This document shows positions 47,154-59,351 of a stretch of DNA of 64,000 nt, piece after piece (positions within the stretch are counted from its first letter, which is position 1; each line of letters begins with the position of its first letter). Both the position numbers and the translations under genes were made by a program. The DNA is from Malania oleifera (lineage: Eukaryota; Streptophyta; Magnoliopsida; Santalales; Ximeniaceae). A model generated the notes under the pieces. It was given only the letters and a program-made list of their open reading frames with translations. It was not told where the DNA came from and ran no database searches. Location of the stretch: positions 72,404,597-72,468,596 of the forward strand of contig NC_080419.1 in assembly GCF_029873635.1 (NCBI RefSeq). Reading direction: 5' to 3'.

Positions 47154-48239
47154 CACTCACTCTTCACCTTTGCAAATCCAAAATTCAATCCAAACAAAGC
47201 GAAGAACATAAAAAATCAACTCTATAAACAATATAAATATGTATATTCAGAGAGAGAGGGAAGAGGGAATGCTGTGCGAGAAGTAAGATGAATATGGAGG
47301 AAATCCAGTAGCAGGACCCAATGCCCGCCTCGGTTTTGACGGCGAAAACAGGTGGCGCCACCGAGGCTCCGCCATGATCTTATCGTCTTCAACGTCATGC
47401 TTATGCCGTCCCCGTGGGCTAGCACTCCCATTTCTCTCTCCAGCTCAAACCACGCACAAAGTTTTGTTTGAAATTTGGGGACTTTTGGCGATTGGGAGGA
47501 GAAGCAGAAACGGCTTCTAGCCTACTCAAGGAGAAAGGTCGTCCGGGGATTCAGCAAGGCGATGCCACGTCCCCCCCTTGCTCCTCCTCGATTGCTGACA
47601 TCTCAGCATTTTTACGTACAGTACGGGTTCCCGGTTTTCCACGTCATCCTCTTGAAAAACAAATGAGTGGGCGAACTAATTATAAAATTAATAGCACGTG
47701 CCGTCTAAATTCAAAGGCAGGCTCCTTTTGTTGTTCCATCAAATCCGCGCGTCAAGGAAAACCGTCACACGCCACATGCTTCATATTTTGTGTTGGATGG
47801 TCCACCGCTAGTTGCAACTCCTTTACTTATAAAATTAGTTAAAAATATATTATAATTTTTCCTTATAATTGAATACACAAGCTCAAGTAGTATATATTCA
47901 CAAGAGCAAATCACACTCGTGGTGCAAATTATAAACACTACAATTTATAATTAACACCTACTTAGATAACATCGTGTGCTTTAGCACGTAAAGACGTTAG
48001 TAGAGAAGATGCATTTTCAAAAAATTAGTAAATTTTATCATGATGGATGAACATTCATTCTCCCTTCTAAAGAGCATTATTTGTTATTCTAACTCTAAGA
48101 CTATAAGATATCAAATTAACCAAAGAATCATACTCTTATTTTACATTAGGGTATTATAGGGCTCAATTAATGAAACTTATACTACTAACATGATGGTTAT
48201 CCAATATATATGTACACAAGACAAACGGTCATAGGCAAG
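47154..48239 (-). promoter_or_regulatory. PFK 5' flank and upstream intergenic sequence
   Basis: Should hold the 5' UTR and promoter of PFK. No splice pattern or TATA box can be fixed with confidence. A minus-strand 69-codon frame starts at ATG 47,431 and ends at 47,222, before the PFK ATG, so it could be an upstream ORF if transcription starts further out. The plus-strand frame 47,468-47,842 has no family resemblance and I do not call it. Confidence 0.4.
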
Positions 48240-48729
48240 CATAATGCCTCTGAACTAATTTGGCTTGTGATATTCTCTCCCACTTATGCGGTCGATATCC
48301 TCATAAACTTCATATCCACCACTAATTATGTATCAGGGAATGCCCTCCAAAACTTAACCATGTGTTTGAAAAATAAATAGGGTGTCTCCTCTGCTAAACA
48401 ATACTTTGGTGTGGGTATAAAAGTACTATACTTCAAAAACTTATTTATGGTGGCAAGTATAGAACCCGCCTCTTTAACTCTAGGCTGGTTGGTGAAGAAC
48501 TTAAGTGAGACACTCTCCCACAATCCTAATAGTACTTGAAAAGACTCTAATAGTCCAGCAATATTTTTTGGTTCCACATTGTCTTACTAGTAAGTGAGAC
48601 AAGTTCAAGTAAACCACTCTGTCGTGTATGTGTAGCCAGTAATTTCCTTCAATAATGTCAAAGTTCGATGTAGTCTTGAATGGTTTTACACTTGGTGTCA
48701 TGACACTCTCACAGTAGCGTTTTCCTTAG
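48240..48729 (-). pseudogene. Gypsy integrase fragment (left part of a split pol relic)
   Basis: Minus strand, with several stops and frame changes. At the right end the integrase zinc-finger start reads VDLRKTLL.ECHDTK across the removed LTR. Further on, KFLKYSTFIPTPKYCLAEET and LFFKHMVKFW match the integrase core of plant Ty3/gypsy elements (family form: FSKYATFIPAPKDC, then LFFKNVVKYW). It ends near 48,240 in a deletion. Confidence 0.75.
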
Positions 48730-50836
48730 TGTTGACTTTATGAGTCCTATCCCGGTTTGATTATAACAAATCCAAAGTATCTCACTTGTACATCTAATAT
48801 TTGAACAAATATTTCTAATAGAAGACACGATGAGTCGAGGTACAATGAAAGCCTTGAGGAATTCAATGCTTACTTCACCTAGCGTGTGGCATGGCAATGT
48901 AAAGAGCGAGAGTTGAAGACATTTTTAATTTGAATTGTAATTGCATTAAGTTTGGTTTATAATATTGCATATCTTGCATAATGGGATTGAATGCTCAACA
49001 TAGACCATAGACTGACCTTAGGGAACCTCAACTTTTCATGAAAAACCTTCTACTCAAAATTCCAAACTCATAGTAAAGGGTTGAAAAATTTTAAGGTCAA
49101 AACGGGGTCAAAATTGTATTTTTAACTAAGCCCAGTCAACCAACCCTTATCTACTTAATACGCCCCAGTTGACCATCCTATTAACTTGACATGTTTTCAA
49201 AAGCCCCAGCCGAGCTGTCCATTTTACTCATGGAATCCCCAATTGATTGGACCATGCTTTTTGGGTAGAATTCAAAGGCCAATCGACCGGCCCAAAAATG
49301 AATTGAAAAGCCTAGTTGACAGGCCTCTTAATCCGACAGACCAGATCTTAGCCCCAGTCAGCCGACTTTCGGTGGTTTGAAAAATCGCCTAAAGGCCAGC
49401 TGACCGGCGCCTTGCCCAGTCGACCAGAATTCTCAAGATTTTGAAAAAGCACTAAGGCCAGTTGACTGGCGCTGTCCCCAATCAACCAAATCTCTCGAGT
49501 TGGGAAATTTTTCTGCGCTAAATGTCATTAATTTTTTAATTAAATATTTCTAAAATGCCCAATATGTCCCTAACGGTCAAAAATTTTAAGAACTCTATAT
49601 ATAGCCCACTCTAAAGCTCATTTAGCACTTTTTTTTTTATTATCTTGCAAATCCTCTCAAATTATTTGTGCTTTATCACTCTTATATTCAAGCAAGCATA
49701 TACTCTCTAACTCTTACACTTTTGAATTCATTTTTTCAAAAGAGCTTTAATTTTCTTTTACTACTTTCATTTGCAAATTTATTACATTTGAGGGTTGTTG
49801 AAAGAAGCATTAATTTAGGCATTTATTCTTTCATTTCAAAGCATTTTCTCTCACTCATCTTTTAGTTTGAAAATCATTTTTAAGAGTAAGCTTAAAAGTT
49901 TCTCCCACATATTTTTCTTGATAAATATTTTTAAAGAAACTTATTTTATCTTGTGAATCTTTGTGCACATCTATTGTAAGATTTAAAAGCTCACTTGTCT
50001 TTATTGTAAAAATCCTTTTGAGCAAAAACACTAGCTTCCCTTGGACTATACTTTTTGAATATTATTTTTGGGAAAATCTTTTGGGGGTTTAAGATCTTTG
50101 GAAAACACATATTTTCTATTTTATTTTTGAAATCAAAGATCATATCCTCACATCTTCTCTTATATTATTTCATGTAAATTCTTTTAAGAGAGAAATCATA
50201 AAAACTATACTGAGCATAATTCTCATCATATAAGAGTGCATTGGTTTTATATTGTACATAATTAGCTTATATGAGAAGCACTTGGTTGTACACAAAAACT
50301 TTCATATCTTTGTATTCTAGGCATGGGGTATCGCCTAAGGAGGAAGTGATAAATCCTATAAGGATCGGTTGTAACGGTTTGACTCCATCCGGTTAAGTGA
50401 GCTAGGGGGACACCACCCTACAAGGATAACTTGTAAATGACGTCGCTCCGCTCGATTAAGTGAGCCATATAGTGAATCCTCAAGCAGATTGGCTTGAGGC
50501 GAGGACGTAGGCATGGTTTGCCGAGCCTCGTAAAAACCCTGCATTATTATTTCCCTATACTCTTCACATTTCAGTATTTTCATGTTTATACTTACTTGTT
50601 GAGATTACTGTATTTGTGTTTGAATACTAGTTTGTGATTTATTAAGAAAATACTGAAATTGTCATACTTGCTTAAATTATTTAGACGTTCATACATCTGT
50701 TGAATTTGTGATTGATTAGAAAGACCCTAGGCTGCATAATACTGGTTGTGATTTTAAAATAGGACATACTTGACCTAGGATTTTTAAAATCTCCAATTCA
50801 CCCCCCCCCCCTCTTGGGATTACACTTAAAATTACA
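48730..50836 (+). mobile_element. Family A solo LTR inserted in gypsy pol, perfect TSD
   Basis: Begins TGTTGACTTTATGAG, ends AAAATTACA. Flanked by CTTAG (48,725-48,729 and 50,837-50,841). 2,107 bp. U3 motifs are more decayed here (CCAGTCGACCAGAA, GGCCAGCTGACCGGC; 49,130-49,500). Box TAACGGTCAA at 49,571 and TATATATA at 49,596-49,603. GAGGCGAGGACGTAGGCA near 50,496 and a C-run near the end. Confidence 0.9.
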
Positions 50837-52023
50837 CTTAGGTCTACAACTCAAGTGACAAAGATTAGGTTACCATGTGTCATTAGCAATCCATATTCTA
50901 ATCAAACCTTGTGCACTTTGCCCTCTTCCACCAACTTTATGACGTTTTGGGCAGTTAGATCTTTGACAAGATTCCCTTTAATGCGCTCTCATATTGTTGT
51001 GATAATCTTATTTACTATCAAGTGTGTTACCACCTATAACTGTAACGTTGCAAGCTCGAACTTTCTACTCAGTACATCCATGACTTGATTCATCCTCCTC
51101 ACCTTGTGCTTGAAGAAGAAATCATTCAGCCATAAATTCTAACAAACAAGCCTACTTGGGTGATAGCATAGGGTATGTAAAGAAACGACTGACAACCGAG
51201 TTAACTGTTTTTATGACAAACTTTGACCCAAGTAGGTAATACTACCAAACATGAAGATAATGTATCAGCACTAGCATCTTCTCTTGAGTTGTGTACTTTT
51301 GTTTAACTTCACTAAGTTTACGACTCTTGTGCGTGAGAGGATGTTCATCCTGTAACAAGACTCCACCAAGAACATGGTCTGATGCATCTACATGTACCTT
51401 GAAGGCCTTCATGACTTCTGCAAAAGTAAGTATCAAATATCACATTATGACTTCCTTTAAGTTCTCAAAGGCTACTTGGCCCCTTAGCACTTCCCAATGG
51501 GTCTTATTCAATAGTTATGTCAATAGGGCTATTCACTTCAAGTACCCCTCTACAAACTTTAGATAATAATTGGCAAGTTCAAGCAAAGAATGTAGCTCCT
51601 TCACTGTCATTAGGATTTTTCAATCTTGATTAGCTCTCACCTTCTCTATATTTGTTCAAGTACAACCACATAAAATAAGGAATTTGAGGTTCTTCTGACT
51701 GAAAGAGAACTTCTCTCTCTTCATATAAAGATTATTCTCCTTTAACTTGTCAACCTATTTCAAGATGCTCTTCATATTCATCGAAATGGAACTTGTAGAT
51801 GACAATGTGATCAGGGTATACGATGACAAACTTGTCAAGGTACTCGTCAAACATTTGGTTCATCAGTGTCCAAAATATATTTGCATATTCGTCAACCCAA
51901 AAGGGCATCACTAAGAATTTATATGTCTCATACCGCATTATACAAACAGGCTTCAGCTCATTTCCATTTGCTATCTTTACCAAATTGTAGCTTAATTGCA
52001 TGTCAAATTTGAAGAAGTGCTTG
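50837..52023 (-). pseudogene. Gypsy RT C-terminus, RNase H and connection to integrase (middle part)
   Basis: Minus strand. RT from HFFKFDMQLSYNLVKI (near 52,000) through ELKPVCIMRYETYKFLVMPF, then MNQMFDEYLDKFVIVYPDHI, where the usual YLDD active site reads YPDH. Then RNase H: VHVDASDHVLGGVLLQ and KYTTQEKMLVLIHYL (51,242-51,436), and GSKFVIKT near 51,200. Stops and frameshifts are present between these. The frame continues cleanly on both sides once the two solo LTRs are ignored. Confidence 0.85.
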
Positions 52024-54110
52024 TGTAATCCCAAGAGGGGGGGGGGGTGAATTAGAAATTTAAACTTTCCTAAGTCAATTTATATAAACAACAGTATTTC
52101 ATAACCTAGGGTCTTTCTAAGAAAATTCCAAATGCGCAAATAAATATAATATGCGGAAATATGAAACAGTGCACACACGATGTGTTATCAAGGTTCGGGC
52201 AATACTGCTTATGTCCCTGCCTCTAGCTCGTAAGTCTGAGGATTCCACTAATACTCACTTAACCGGTGGAGCAACACCGATTACAATACCAGGTCAAATT
52301 ACTAGGGCTGACCTCAACCTTTACAACTAATCCTTACGGGCTGGATTAACACACCCTCAGACCACGCTTGGAATACAACCGATAATCAATACAATTTTGT
52401 GTACAGTTTCAATGCCTCTAACACAAGCATATTTGTATCAATACGCACAATATGATCAATGCACTCAAGTATGATAGGATTTATGCTCAAGTGAGATTAG
52501 GTCATACTATATGTCAGTTCTCAACCAATGTGTGTGCCTATATATTTGTATATACGTGAGAGTGATACCTTTGATTCAATATAATATATTCAACAAATGA
52601 ATAATCAAAGGACCTTCAGAAACCCTAAGCAAATATCTCAAAAATGTTTATCAAGTATCAAGCACAAAAGATCTTAGGTTTTAAGCTTGCAAAAGATTTT
52701 ATCAAAATAATAATATGCAAGCTTTTGACTCTTACAATAAAGATGCAAAGAATTAGAAGCAAGGATGAGATTTTCTCAATCAATATTTATCTATATCAAA
52801 TAATATGGGAACAATCACAATAGAAAACTCTCAAGAAGGTTTTTCAAATGTGTATGTTTATGTGAGAGTATATGCCAAGAGATGATATATGAATATGCCC
52901 AATAATGAATATCTAAACTCCCTTCAAGTTGTAATCAATTTACAAATTAAGGAGAGTGAAGATGATGCTCTTTTTAAAAAAAATAATAATAATCAAGCAA
53001 ACACAAATGAATGAAAGTATGTAAAATATGCTTGAAATTTGAGAGTATGTAAGCAATAAGAGTATAAAAATCTTAGAGAGAAATTTGCCTAATCAAATTG
53101 CTAGAACTCTGTTTAATCAAGGCAAATGAAAGGTATATATAATTTTCACAAAAAATATAACCATTAGGACACAAAGGGGATTATTAAAAATATTTAATCA
53201 ATTTTTAACTTCAATTACCCTTAATTAACCTCAGTTGCCGCAGTTAAAAAATATGGCAACCCGAGAGTTTCAGTCAACTATATTTTAAGTTCGATCGACC
53301 TAATTGCCAAGTTCGGTCGACCGAGGCACTTTTGAACTAAAGATATAGTCGACTGAATTAAGGCGATTTTGAAAGCTTTCTAGGTTCGGTCATATTTTAA
53401 GTTCGATCTGCTATTCATATGGTTCGATCGACTCAATTATAAATAAACTAGAGGTTCGGTCTGCTAAATAGTTGGGTGTCATATACGAACCAGTTTGATC
53501 GACTGTGGAAGATATATTCAAAACTGTTTGGTTCGCTAAACCTTAGTCAAGCTGTTGACCCCTGACTGGTTTGGTCGACTTAGCTGAATATAACCAACTA
53601 TGTTCGGTCAACCGAGTGACCTTCAATTATTTATTTAGGTCCTGATTTTGAGTATAGTTTACCCCTCTTTGCATAGTTATGATTTGTAAGATAGAGGGAA
53701 TTTTTCAAGTGATGTGTAAGGACCTAGGGTCAGTCTACGGCCAAGGTTTTTTTTAATTTAGCCTAAAACCTGGCGTCGATCGACCAAGTCTTTTCCATGG
53801 TCATTAAGTTCCCTATGGTCAAACTATGGTCTTTGAGCAAAAACTTATCATGCATGAGATGCAGTTATTACAAACCAAATAATAAAACAAAATGCATTAA
53901 ACAAAATAAACAATAAGTCTTCCTCTTCTTGCTCTTCTGAAACTTTATAGAATATACTAGGAATGTGTGCGCTTTACATCCTTTCTAGCTACCATTTCCT
54001 TGCCTTATGTGTGTGTTTGAATTAAAGACCTATTTAAGTACCGAGTGCACACATAAGTAACTTGCCGTTTGTCATTATCAAAACTAGGGATCGGACTAAA
54101 AAAGTCAACA
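52024..54110 (-). mobile_element. Family A solo LTR inserted in gypsy RT, TSD with one mismatch
   Basis: Plus-strand ends TGTAATCCCAAG and AAAGTCAACA; flanks GCTTG (52,019-52,023) and ACTTG (54,111-54,115). Minus orientation: GGTCGACC-like array at 53,270-53,620, AACGGTCA-like box at 53,159, TATATATAA at 53,134-53,142. The conserved GCTTATGTCCCTGCC block is on the plus strand at 52,208-52,222. 2,087 bp. Confidence 0.85.
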
Positions 54111-54250
54111 ACTTGATATTAGTTAGCTCATCAAATAAATTAGCAATCAATGGAATGGAATACCTGTACATAACCACTTTTTTCAAGCATGCAATAGTCC
54201 ACACGCGTCCACATTCTCTCTTCATGTTTCCTTTCAAACTACACTACTTT
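54111..54250 (-). pseudogene. Gypsy RT N-terminal fragment (right part)
   Basis: Minus strand reads VVMYRYSIPLIANLFDELTN directly up to the LTR insertion. This matches the family form with YPIPLIADLFDQL followed by the first RT Asp motif. Upstream the expected KKKDGSWRMC segment is only faintly present. Confidence 0.75.
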
Positions 54251-54741
54251 GAACAATCTTTGGGAGGACATTATAGCACATTTCCAATAACTTATTGTCA
54301 ATAGCAAGCTAGGGTGGCTTCTTTTACCATAGTGAAATATAAAATTAAACAAGCATACATAACCAAATCATTGATTTCCTAACTTGGCTATTTATTTTTG
54401 AAAACAAAACTGCCACTTTATTTTAGTTTTAAAAATACAAAATAAAAGAAAACATTTTTTGAAAAAAATATTAGGTTTGAGAGTATCATTGTAAATAGGA
54501 AAGGTAATTCCTTCAATTCCTTTTTAGTGGTATTCAAAGAACTCGCATCCATTCCATGAATGGATGTCATACTTATCTTTGTGTGTGTGTGTGTGTCTCT
54601 TTTTTGAAAGTTATTTTTCTAAAAAGAATAGTTAAAAAACATGAAAAATAATTTGCAGCATCAGCTAATCGATCGCCTACTGCAATTTTATTTGTTTTAT
54701 TATTTTCAAGAATTTTTCATCCCTTAACCCCTCTTGAAAAA
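54251..54741. other. No recognisable feature
   Basis: AT-rich sequence with a short GT run at 54,580-54,596. May include more decayed gypsy sequence at its left end. Confidence 0.4.
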
Positions 54742-55050
54742 TGTTAGAGTGCTCATCCTCAAAACCTAGTATTAAGGAGAGAGGGCTAAAATGATCTTAT
54801 ACTGACTTTGGAACTGCTCACAGAGATGACGTGGGACTGGACGCACATTAATTCTCCCCCTCAAGCCCATGAGGGAAATGAGGCGAGGAGAAGTCCAACC
54901 CATAGAGGAGCCAAGTAGTCCAAGGCCCAACTCTAATACCATGTTAGAGACCTCATCCTCAAAACCTAGGTATTAAGGAGAGAGGGTTAAGAGGATCTTA
55001 TACTGGCTTTAGAACTGCTCACAGAGACGATGTGGGATTGGACGCACATT
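54742..55050 (-). mobile_element. TRIM-like miniature LTR retrotransposon
   Basis: Two direct repeats of 108-109 bp (54,742-54,849 and 54,942-55,050) share CTCATCCTCAAAACCTAG, GGAGAGAGGG, GATCTTATACTG and ACTGCTCACAGAGA. On the minus strand the right LTR ends CTCTAACA and is followed at once by TGGTATTAGAG (54,931-54,941), a one-base variant of the tRNA-Met primer site. The 92 bp internal part ends in a purine tract, TTGAGGGGGAGAAT, before the left LTR. No coding. Outer flanks are A-runs, so the TSD is ambiguous. Confidence 0.8.
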
Positions 55051-56819
55051 AAAAAAGTCTTTCATAAAGTCTATATAGAGGATTTAACCCCATGAAGGCC
55101 CTATTACTTAATGCCCCTGCAAAAGACAAAAAAAAAAACCATACAATCATACAAACTTGAAAAATAAAGAAGAGAAGAAAGAGAATGACTTTTTGGATTT
55201 TTGTTGGTATGACTAGATGTACAAAACAAACTGCCTACATATCCTCTAAAAAATAATTAAATCATCTGTAGTTCAAAAATAAAAAAAACATTTTCAATTT
55301 AAATTAAAAATATTTTTTGAGTTATTTTAATAAAAACTATTGAGCTTGAATGATTTGATTTATTTGAGAGAAAAACCATAAAACCCAACTTGAAAGCTTT
55401 GATTTTACCTTTAGAAGAAAATGTGTTTTAATTTATCCAACAGTCGTATCATGGATAGTTCATTTAAAAGTTAAATTTTCTAAAAATGATGTTTTGGTTA
55501 CTTTGGAAGGAAAACCATATACCAACTTGACATCATTGATTTCATTTTCAAAAAAGAGGCTTCTTAATATAGCCACAACCACATCATGGATAGTTTATTG
55601 AAAAGTTAAAATTTTCAAAAATAATGTCTTTTTTGAAAAAAAAAAAAAAACCATGAAAATTTGAAAACGATGATTTTTTTTTTTTCACTTTTTTAAAGAG
55701 AAAATTCATGTTTAATAACATCATTCATTACCAAAAGACTCGACCAATCTCATTATATATCACATAAGCATAGCAACATTCCACAAAAAAAAAAAAAAAA
55801 AAAAAGTAGAACATTAAAATAATGAGGACTCCACATTTTTTCTGGGCTGGTCGATCATCTGCAAAGAGGCAATCAACCGCTTGCATGCATGTTGTACCAT
55901 ATTTAAAATTTTCATGCAAATTTCTTTGAAACCAAACTGTAGTCCTTCTCTAAACTGATCCTAGACAATATGCTATCACTCAAAGTCAACATGCATACAT
56001 AGGAATCATGCAAAATCAATCATGTTAATTCATATTCTCAAATAAGCAAATAGGAAAAAATGACATACAAAAGAACATCAAATAAGACATGAGGACTAAC
56101 CTAAAGATTGTTTTCCAATGTAAACTATAATGGAAAATAACTCTCACTCAAATGAATTATGGAAATGATGGATGGAATGGAAATATGAAAAGATGAAAAG
56201 ATGAAATGAATGATGAAAATGATGGTTATGAATGGAAATGAAAGATCTCCTCCAAGCATGCCCCAAAATGGATCATGCATGATCTATTTATAGACCATTC
56301 AAAATTAGACTGAAATAAGTTTGAATTTTGGATTTTTAAATTCAAATTTAAACTAAAAATAACTACTAACGTCCCCACTCATTTCCTGACATGTGGCATC
56401 GATTGGGACATGTGGCACAACCACAACAACTAACCAATCACGAGAAAAGAATTCAAAACTCAAATTTGCACTAGATCGATAGACCACCAAATAAGACAAT
56501 CAACTGTGTGCAAAAGGCGCCAACCATTTTCACACATGCGTGAAAAAACAAAGGAAGAGAAGAGACCAGTTGACTGCATAGCAGACCATTTTATTTTATC
56601 TTTATTTTTTCTTGAATTCTTATTGCTTCATTTGAGTTAAGATTTATTTGGTTCAAAAATGTTTCCCCAACTTTGCTAACTCTAGATGCATCATCCAATA
56701 TAACCATATAGAGGAGGCTTTACCTTTGGTAGCAACTCGCTCTTTTGCTTTACATCCCTCATAGTGGAAAGTATTGCAATAACTTTAGAAGGTCTAGAAA
56801 ACCATCACACTTGTAAAGT
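55051..56819. other. AT-rich sequence without a recognised gene
   Basis: Contains poly-A/poly-T runs near 55,630-55,690 and 55,783-55,805, and an A/G-rich stretch at 56,160-56,240. No family resemblance found on either strand. Confidence 0.45.
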
Positions 56820-56957
56820 GGTGAGTATTTTTTATTTACATTGAATTAAGGATTGTATGTAATAATTACATATTAATTAGAAAAAAAATAAAAGGAAATT
56901 ATATACATAATGTTCTCCTAGAATTAAGGCAGAGGATCCTCAATATGATCCTTAACA
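56820..56957 (-). mobile_element. Start of the 3' LTR of a minus-strand copia element (left end uncertain)
   Basis: Minus strand: purine tract GCGGGGGG, then TGTTAAGGATCATATTG from 56,957. The pol stop codon TAA (56,952-56,954) overlaps the first bases of the LTR. I could not fix the LTR's other end. Confidence 0.55.
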
Positions 56958-58237
56958 CCCCCCGCAAGCTGAGTGTCGAATTTGAACGTACATGAAGTTT
57001 GGATCGGAAGAATGCAAAGAGAGGTCTTGACACACTTTGGTGAAGATGTCGACAACTTGCAAATGAGAGGGCACATACTGGGTGCAAAGCTTGCTACCAA
57101 GAACAAGTTCACCAAGAAAGTGGTAGTCTAGCTCAACATGCTTGGACTGCTTGTGAGAGACGGGATTATAACTCAAGAAGATTGCACTCTTGTTGTCACA
57201 AAGTAGAAGAGGTTGCTGTGGAATAGGGAATTTGAGATCATGAAGGACATGTGTGAGCCAAAGAATTTTGGCAGTAGTGGGAGCCAAGGCACGATACTCA
57301 GATTCACAACTAGAGTGAGAAACAACAGGTTGTTTCTTTGCACTCCAAGACACCAAATTATTGCCAAGATAAATAAAATAACCAAAGGTAGACCAATGAG
57401 TATCAGAGCATCCTGTCCAGTATGCATTGGAGTAAGCAACTAAAGCACCAGGAGCAGTAGATGGATGAAAAGTGACGCCAAAATGCAGTATGCCCTTAAT
57501 ATAGCGAAGAATACGTTTGACAGCGACGAAATGGTCTTTAGTTGGAGAATGGAGAAATTGACTGACATAATGAATAGCATAAGCAATATCAGGATGTATG
57601 ATAGCCAGGTATTGAAGAGCACCAATGAGTGATCTATAAAGCATGGGATCCGAAAACAAAGGACCATGTGTGGACAAGTGTTGGGAAACAACCATTGGAG
57701 TGTGGACTAGTTTGCTATTAAGTAACTGAGCACGTGTGAAAATGTCCTGTGCATATTTTAGTTGACTGATAAGAAGACCATCAGTGGTGGAGGTAGCTTC
57801 AAAAACAAGGAAGTAACTGAGAGAACCCAAATCCTTAGTAGCAAACTCAGAATTGAGCTTGCAAGTAAAATTGTCAAGAAGCTTGGAGTTGTTGCTTGTA
57901 ATAATGATGTCATCAACATAGAGAAGCAAATATATTTTATCAAATTACTTATGAAAACAAAAGAGTGATGTGTCTACACGATTGCTATAAAAACCAAGGT
58001 GACTGAGAAAGGAGCTGAAACGCTGAAATCAGGCGTGAGGGGCTTGCATTAGGCCATAGAGAGCTTTCTTCAATTGACAAACATTATTGGGGAAGCGAGG
58101 GACAATATAACCAAGAGGTTGTTCCATATAAACATATTTAGTGAGAAGGTCATTGGGGAACCAATTTTTGACATCAAGTTGGCAGAGAGGCCATTTGTTT
58201 GTCACAACAAGAGAAAGAACAACACAGACAGTGGTGG
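56952..58237 (-). pseudogene. Copia RT (second half) and RNase H
   Basis: Minus strand. RT motifs LCQLDVKNWF, LKKALYGLMQAPHA and the active site LLLYVDDIIITS are present, then RNase H (YSNAYWTGCSDTHWSTFGYF, LLLCDNKSAIFLSYNPVSH, KHVELDYHFLGE). The frame 56,952-57,929 is open for 325 codons, the longest intact retroelement frame here. Upstream are two in-frame stops: TGA at about 58,029 (after APHA) and TAA near 57,948. The 5' half of RT lies beyond the solo LTR at 62,503. Confidence 0.88.
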
Positions 58238-58451
58238 TGTAATGACCTGCCTATTTTACCACAATTAATTTTTTTCCTCACATACATAAATGTCATTCTT
58301 AATAATAACCCTAATACCAATATAGCAAAATCAACCCGAACCCATGGGTGCCGGGAATACACCTATCATGCACAACGAACACCTAAGCAGCGGAAAATAT
58401 AAATTACATACATACCATCCAATAGTTACAATACCAGAGTGCTACTAATCT

Positions 58452-58456
<5 letters not shown>

Positions 58457-58498
<42 letters not shown>

Positions 58499-58501
58499 GC
58501 A
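58457..58501. repeat. AT/AC microsatellite inside the outer solo LTR
   Basis: AT run followed by an ACAC run. Confidence 0.9.
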
Positions 58502-59351
58502 CACATACATCCCAAAAAGATCAAAAGGGTAGAACTAGGATCTTAATCCAAAAACCATCTGACCCTAACTCAGCAACTCACCCTCCAACTAGGGTAGTAT
58601 GAACTGCCTCTAGTGACACGGAGCTCGGTCCACTTGTCTAACCGGATTCCCAGAAATGTTTTGTAAGCTAAGGTGAGACACCTCTTAGTAAGGGAAATAA
58701 ACTAATATCAGTGTGTGGCAACATAAGTGTTTTCGTGTTATATATAATATCAGAATATACATCAAATCTGGTAAAAACTGTTTATATCATACCTGAATAA
58801 AACATGATTTCTCATAACATAATATAGCGTACTAAATTACTAACATGAAAATCATCTTATATAACTGTACAATACTGAAATACATCTAGGATAGATAGTT
58901 AGCTAGTGTCATATCTTACCTTTACATGACTAGGTTGTGCAACTCGAAGGCGGGACCTAGCAATGGCTAGCTGACCATGCTAAATCAATCATAAGTCTGT
59001 AAGTACGATGGGCCTGCCCCTACCTGGTCCCAGACTGCTAGGGGGACTACTCCACTCTACACTGAAGCCACATCGACTGCCATCTCTGACACTATTGATC
59101 GTGTGGTAGCACTATCATAATTCTGAATATACAACAATGGTACCGTGCTCTTGAAATTGAACTAAACCATACCATCCGGGTTCTGATATCATATAATAAA
59201 TTTCATATACTGAACATAGTTGTTTCGTATTTCATAATAATAAGTATCATGTAACTATTTCATAAATTTTGTCTGATCATACTTGATTAGGCATCTATAC
59301 CAACATGAGTCTCGGCATCTGTGCCGGCATAACATAACATGAATCACAACA

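Noticed and set aside
47154-47156. GTG codon as the PFK start (adding one residue)
   Set aside because: ATG follows immediately at 47,153 and an in-frame TGA lies just before the GTG; plant nuclear genes start at ATG.
47468-47842. 124-codon plus-strand frame upstream of PFK
   Set aside because: No recognisable domain, overlaps the likely PFK promoter, and an overlapping frame exists; not enough support for a gene.
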